64,000 bases of DNA from Nonomuraea endophytica (GTDB taxonomy: Bacteria; Actinomycetota; Actinomycetes; Streptosporangiales; Streptosporangiaceae). Where the stretch lies: contig NZ_JACHIN010000024.1 of the NCBI RefSeq assembly GCF_014203235.1, positions 62,001 through 126,000 of the forward strand. The letters run 5' to 3'. Below the pieces are notes generated by a model. The model had not been told where the DNA came from and ran no database searches. It saw only the letters and a list, made by a program, of their open reading frames with translations. Each line of letters opens with the position of its first letter. Positions within the stretch are counted from its first letter, which is position 1. Shown here piece after piece: positions 61,009-64,000 of the stretch. A program made the translations under genes and the position numbers.

Positions 61009-61991
61009 AGCTCGTGCTCAGCCAGGAGCAGCAGGACCTGCGCGCCGCCGTACGGTCCTTCCTCGCCGCCGCCTCGCCGCTCGCCCAGGTGCGCCGCGAC
61101 ATGGAGTCGCCCGACGGCTACTCGCGCGAGGTCTACGCGCGCCTTTCCGGCGAGCTCGGGCTCACCGGCCTGATCGTCCCCGAGGAGTACGGCGGAGCCG
61201 GCGCCGGCCACGCCGAGCTCGCGGTCGTCCTGGAGGAGACCGGGGCCGCCCTGCTGCCCGGCCCCTTCCTGGCCACCACGTTCGCCGCCATCGCGCTGAG
61301 CCGGGCGGGCGAGAAGGAACTGCTGCCCGGCATCGCCGACGGCAGCCTCGTCGCCACCTATGCGGCCGATCCCGGCCACGTGCCCAACGGCATGGAGGCC
61401 GGCCTCATCCTGCTGGACAGCGGGGACGAACTGCGGGCCGTACCGGCTGAGGAGGCCGCCAGGGAGCCGCTGGAGCCGCTCGACCTCACGCGGCGCCAGG
61501 CGCGGGTCACCGCGCCGCCCGGCAGGCTCGTCACCGACGACCCCGCGACGCTGGCCGCCATCCGCGACCTGCAGGCCGTCGCCCTCGCGGCCGAGCAACT
61601 CGGCGTGATCAGGGCCGCGCTGGAGGCCATCGTCGCCTACGCCAAGGTCCGGGTCGCGTTCGGCCGCTACATCGGCTCCTACCAGGGCGTGAAGCATAAG
61701 CTGGCCGACATGCACGGCAAGCTCGAACAGGCCGAGTCGATCGTCCGCTACGCCGCCTGGGCCGGTGACGAGTCGCCCGCCGACCTGCCGGAGGCCGCCG
61801 CGCTCGCCCAGGCCTACGTGGGCCGGGCCTGTTTCGAGGTGGCCCGCGACCACCTGCTGCTGCACGGCGGCATCGGCTTCACGTGGGAGCACGACGCCCA
61901 CCTGTACTACAAGCGCGCCAAGGCCGACGAGGTGCTGCTCGGCCCGCCCCGCCGCCACCGCACCCGTCTCGCCGAGCTGCTGGAGCTGTGA
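61005..61991 (+). CDS. Acyl-CoA dehydrogenase, second subunit
   Basis: The product is 328 residues from GTG 61005 (GTGA overlap). N-terminal LSQEQQDLRAAVRSFL and VPEEYGGAGAGHAELAVVLEETG and C-terminal RVAFGRYIGSYQGVKHKLADM (usual catalytic-base helix region) and HGGIGFTWEHDAHLYYKRA are typical. The middle is short: the FAD-binding xxSEPxAGSD loop is missing and replaced by GSLVATYAADPGHVP, as in the partner subunits of heteromeric FadE enzymes. It therefore probably depends on the preceding protein. Confidence 0.9.
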   Translation: MKLVLSQEQQDLRAAVRSFLAAASPLAQVRRDMESPDGYSREVYARLSGELGLTGLIVPEEYGGAGAGHAELAVVLEETGAALLPGPFLATTFAAIALSRAGEKELLPGIADGSLVATYAADPGHVPNGMEAGLILLDSGDELRAVPAEEAAREPLEPLDLTRRQARVTAPPGRLVTDDPATLAAIRDLQAVALAAEQLGVIRAALEAIVAYAKVRVAFGRYIGSYQGVKHKLADMHGKLEQAESIVRYAAWAGDESPADLPEAAALAQAYVGRACFEVARDHLLLHGGIGFTWEHDAHLYYKRAKADEVLLGPPRRHRTRLAELLEL

Positions 61992-63439
61992 TGGACCTCA
62001 GCCAGACCCCGGGCTTCTACGCCATCGCGGCGGCCGACCCGGGCCGCACCGCCGTGATCGACGTGGACGGCGCCGCCACCAGCTACGGCGACCTGCTCAC
62101 CCGCGTCAACCAGGTCTCCCACGGCCTGCGCGCCCGCGGCCTGGGCGCCGGGGACGTGGTCGCCGGCATCCTGCGCAACGGTATCGACGCGGTCGTCATG
62201 CTCATGGCCACCGGCCAGATCGGGCTCTACTACGTGCCGATCAACTGGCACCTGACCGAGCCCGAGGTCGACTACATCATCCAGGACTGCGACGCCAAGG
62301 TCGTGGTGACCGGCCCCGCCGACGTGGCGAGCCTGGCCGACGGCCGCCCCGGCACCGCCCCGGAGGACCGCTCCTCGGGCGCCGTCATGTGGTACACCTC
62401 CGGCACCACCGGCTTCCCCAAAGGCGTCCAGCGCCCGCTGCCCGGCGCGGAGCCGGAGGCGATCGTCCCGCTGTACGTCTGGTTCCTGGGCGAGGTGTGC
62501 GACCTGCGGCCGGGCGACGGCGTGCACCTGGTGACCTCGCCCATGTACCACTCATCGCCGTGCGCCCACACCCAGTTCGCCCTCCACCTCGGCCACACCG
62601 TCGTCATCGCCCCGCGCTTCGAGCCGGAGCCGATCCTGGCCCTCGTCGAGCAATACCGGGTCACCAACGCGATGATGGTGCCGACCATGTTCCACCGGAT
62701 GCTCCAGCTCCCGGCCGAGGTCAGGAAGCGCTACGACCTCAGCTCGCTGGGCCAGGTCATCCACACCGCCGCCGCCTGCCCGGTCGCCGTCAAGCAGGGC
62801 ATACTCGACTGGTGGGGCCCGGTCCTCTACGAGTACTACGGCTCGACCGAGTCCACGATCGCCTTCTCCGTCAAGCCGCACGACTGGCTGGCCCGCCCCG
62901 GCACGGTCGGCCGCCCCGCCCCCACGTTCGAGGCCAGGATCCTCGACGAGGAGGGCGAGGAGCTCCCGCCCGGCGAGCCCGGCATGATCTACGTCAAGTC
63001 GAGCCTCGGCTCGTTCGAGTACCGCAAGGACCCGGCCAAGACCGCCGCCAGCATGCGCGGCGAGTGGTACGCCCCCGGCGACATCGGCTACTTCGACGAG
63101 GACGGCTTCCTGTTCCTGTGCGACCGGCGTACCGACCTGATCGTCTCCGGCGGCGTCAACATCTACCCCGCCGAGATCGAGGCCGCGATCCTGGAGCACC
63201 CGGCCGTGGCCGACGTCGCGGTCATCGGCGTGCCGGACGAGGAGTGGGGCCACAACGTCGTCGCCCTCGTCCAGCCGCACGCCCCCATCACCGCCGACGC
63301 CCTCCTGCACCACCTGGAGCCGCGCCTGGCCCGCTTCAAGCACCCGAAGGTGATCGAGTTCCGCGAGCAGCTGCCCCGCACCCCTACCGGCAAGCTGTCC
63401 CGCAGCAAGGTCAGGGAGGAATACCTGTCCGCCCGCTGA
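61991..63439 (+). CDS. Acyl-CoA synthetase, AMP-binding family
   Basis: This 482-residue protein overlaps the previous stop by one base (TGATG). The P-loop-like MWYTSGTTGFPKGV, YEYYGSTES, the GEWYAPGDIGYFDEDGFLFL hinge region and the C-terminal catalytic Lys in PRTPTGKLSRSKV are all present. It activates a carboxylic acid as the CoA thioester, feeding the two dehydrogenases. FadD17/FadD3-like ligases sit in similar mycobacterial operons. The exact acid cannot be read. Confidence 0.92.
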   Translation: MDLSQTPGFYAIAAADPGRTAVIDVDGAATSYGDLLTRVNQVSHGLRARGLGAGDVVAGILRNGIDAVVMLMATGQIGLYYVPINWHLTEPEVDYIIQDCDAKVVVTGPADVASLADGRPGTAPEDRSSGAVMWYTSGTTGFPKGVQRPLPGAEPEAIVPLYVWFLGEVCDLRPGDGVHLVTSPMYHSSPCAHTQFALHLGHTVVIAPRFEPEPILALVEQYRVTNAMMVPTMFHRMLQLPAEVRKRYDLSSLGQVIHTAAACPVAVKQGILDWWGPVLYEYYGSTESTIAFSVKPHDWLARPGTVGRPAPTFEARILDEEGEELPPGEPGMIYVKSSLGSFEYRKDPAKTAASMRGEWYAPGDIGYFDEDGFLFLCDRRTDLIVSGGVNIYPAEIEAAILEHPAVADVAVIGVPDEEWGHNVVALVQPHAPITADALLHHLEPRLARFKHPKVIEFREQLPRTPTGKLSRSKVREEYLSAR

Positions 63440-63994
63440 TCAGCTCGCCGCCGCCGGGCTGAAGGTCCGCTCGGCGTGCCTGACCGCCGTCACGGCGCCG
63501 AAGGCGAGCAGCCGCACCAGGCTCTCGTCGGTGTGCGGCCACGCCGCCACGTCCCCCTCGGTGATCCGGTACGGCGCCAGCGCCGCCAGCAGGGCCAGCC
63601 GTGTGGGCGCCGCCTCGGCGGCGGGCAGCCCGGACAGGGCGTCGGCCAGCCAGGAGCCGCCCATGGGCGGGTGGCCGCCGTCCCAGCGGGCCACGGCCTC
63701 GGCCACGCGCTCCGGGTGCGTCAGCAGGGCGCCGCCCTGCCCGGCGACCTCGGTCAGCGCGGCGTAGGCCGTACCGACGGGAGAGCCGTGCGCCCAGGCG
63801 GGCGCGGCGGCGCGCGGTGCGTCCCGTGGCTGGGGTGCGTCGGCGTGTGGTGTGTGCAGGAATCGGAGGCTTTCGCCCGGCGGGAGCAGGCGCCGGGCGG
63901 GCCTGGCCAGCGTGCGGCCGGCCGCCCGGCGCACCAGCCGGGTCTTCTGCAGGCCGCCCGGCAGCACGTCGGGCGTGTGCAGGGCGGTGACCAT
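63440..63994 (-). CDS. Hypothetical protein, perhaps AhpD-like, possibly partial at the window edge
   Basis: At least 184 residues; the ATG at 63994 is six bases from the window end, so the true start may lie outside. The N-terminal part is basic and Pro-rich. The C-terminal part (APTRLALLAALAPYRITEGD...AWPHTDESLVRLLAFGAVTAV) is helical and recalls carboxymuconolactone-decarboxylase/AhpD-like proteins, but the CxxC-H redox motif is absent. It converges on the acyl-CoA synthetase gene with its stop directly adjacent. I give no function. Confidence 0.55.
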   Translation of the reverse strand: MVTALHTPDVLPGGLQKTRLVRRAAGRTLARPARRLLPPGESLRFLHTPHADAPQPRDAPRAAAPAWAHGSPVGTAYAALTEVAGQGGALLTHPERVAEAVARWDGGHPPMGGSWLADALSGLPAAEAAPTRLALLAALAPYRITEGDVAAWPHTDESLVRLLAFGAVTAVRHAERTFSPAAAS

Positions 63995-64000
63995 GCGGTT

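Overview
The window is high-GC DNA with GTG/TTG starts, many 1-4 base gene overlaps and several leaderless-looking promoters. These traits and the gene set (polyphosphate glucokinase, HrpA, AfsR-type STAND regulators, PAC2 protein, DUF5709, class I terpene synthase) point to an actinomycete. A Streptosporangiaceae-type genome (Nonomuraea/Streptosporangium-like) is my guess; the genus cannot be proved from sequence alone. I see no tRNA, rRNA, CRISPR array, insertion sequence or prophage.

Layout. 1-225 is the 3' end of ppgK. 191-7781 is the most unusual region. It holds a translationally coupled SIR2 gene and a STAND-ATPase/TPR gene on the minus strand. A divergent NB-ARC/TPR gene of the FxsT type shares their overlapping promoter region. 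A converging minus-strand operon encodes a two-helix membrane protein, a 66-residue peptide resembling FxSxx-COOH precursors (FxsA), and an alpha-ketoglutarate HExxH-type peptide hydroxylase. No radical SAM enzyme is present. I read this as a candidate RiPP-linked conflict or immune locus of a variant kind. 8039-11905 is hrpA. 11895-15795 holds a Uma2 protein, an ABC exporter and a divergent two-component pair. 15829-18153 is a TetR-led operon with a near-ideal promoter and operator, plus small conserved genes. 18526-26790 carries a gamma-glutamyltransferase, an ABC exporter with divergent MarR, a 15-base-periodic repeat tract, a Cmx-like efflux pump behind a repetitive small ORF, an amidohydrolase lacking the first metal motif, and PucR.

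26891-39163 has a secreted M6-like protease, a membrane-anchored AfsR-like STAND protein, a tyrosine phosphatase, an oxidoreductase, a PAC2 protein, an ankyrin protein, a terpene synthase and a second STAND protein that lacks a LuxR domain. 39160-43052 is an operon for a secreted-hydrolase/ABC-ATPase fusion and its permease. 43126-46452 is a SARP/BTAD regulator. 46504-54094 has a thioesterase, a P450, a large membrane protein, copC-copD, a methyltransferase and a GH35 beta-galactosidase.

54268-59715 is a minus-strand run: tandem paralogous histidine kinases without a response regulator, then TetR, an AurF-like diiron oxygenase, an SDR and a small basic protein. The divergent operon 59872-63439 (two acyl-CoA dehydrogenases and an acyl-CoA synthetase) is a lipid or steroid side-chain type catabolic set, preceded by two perfect inverted repeats. 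An unrecognised gene follows at the window end.

Overall the window is rich in signal-transducing STAND NTPases (five), one of them paired with a SIR2 effector, and in small regulatory or peptide genes.
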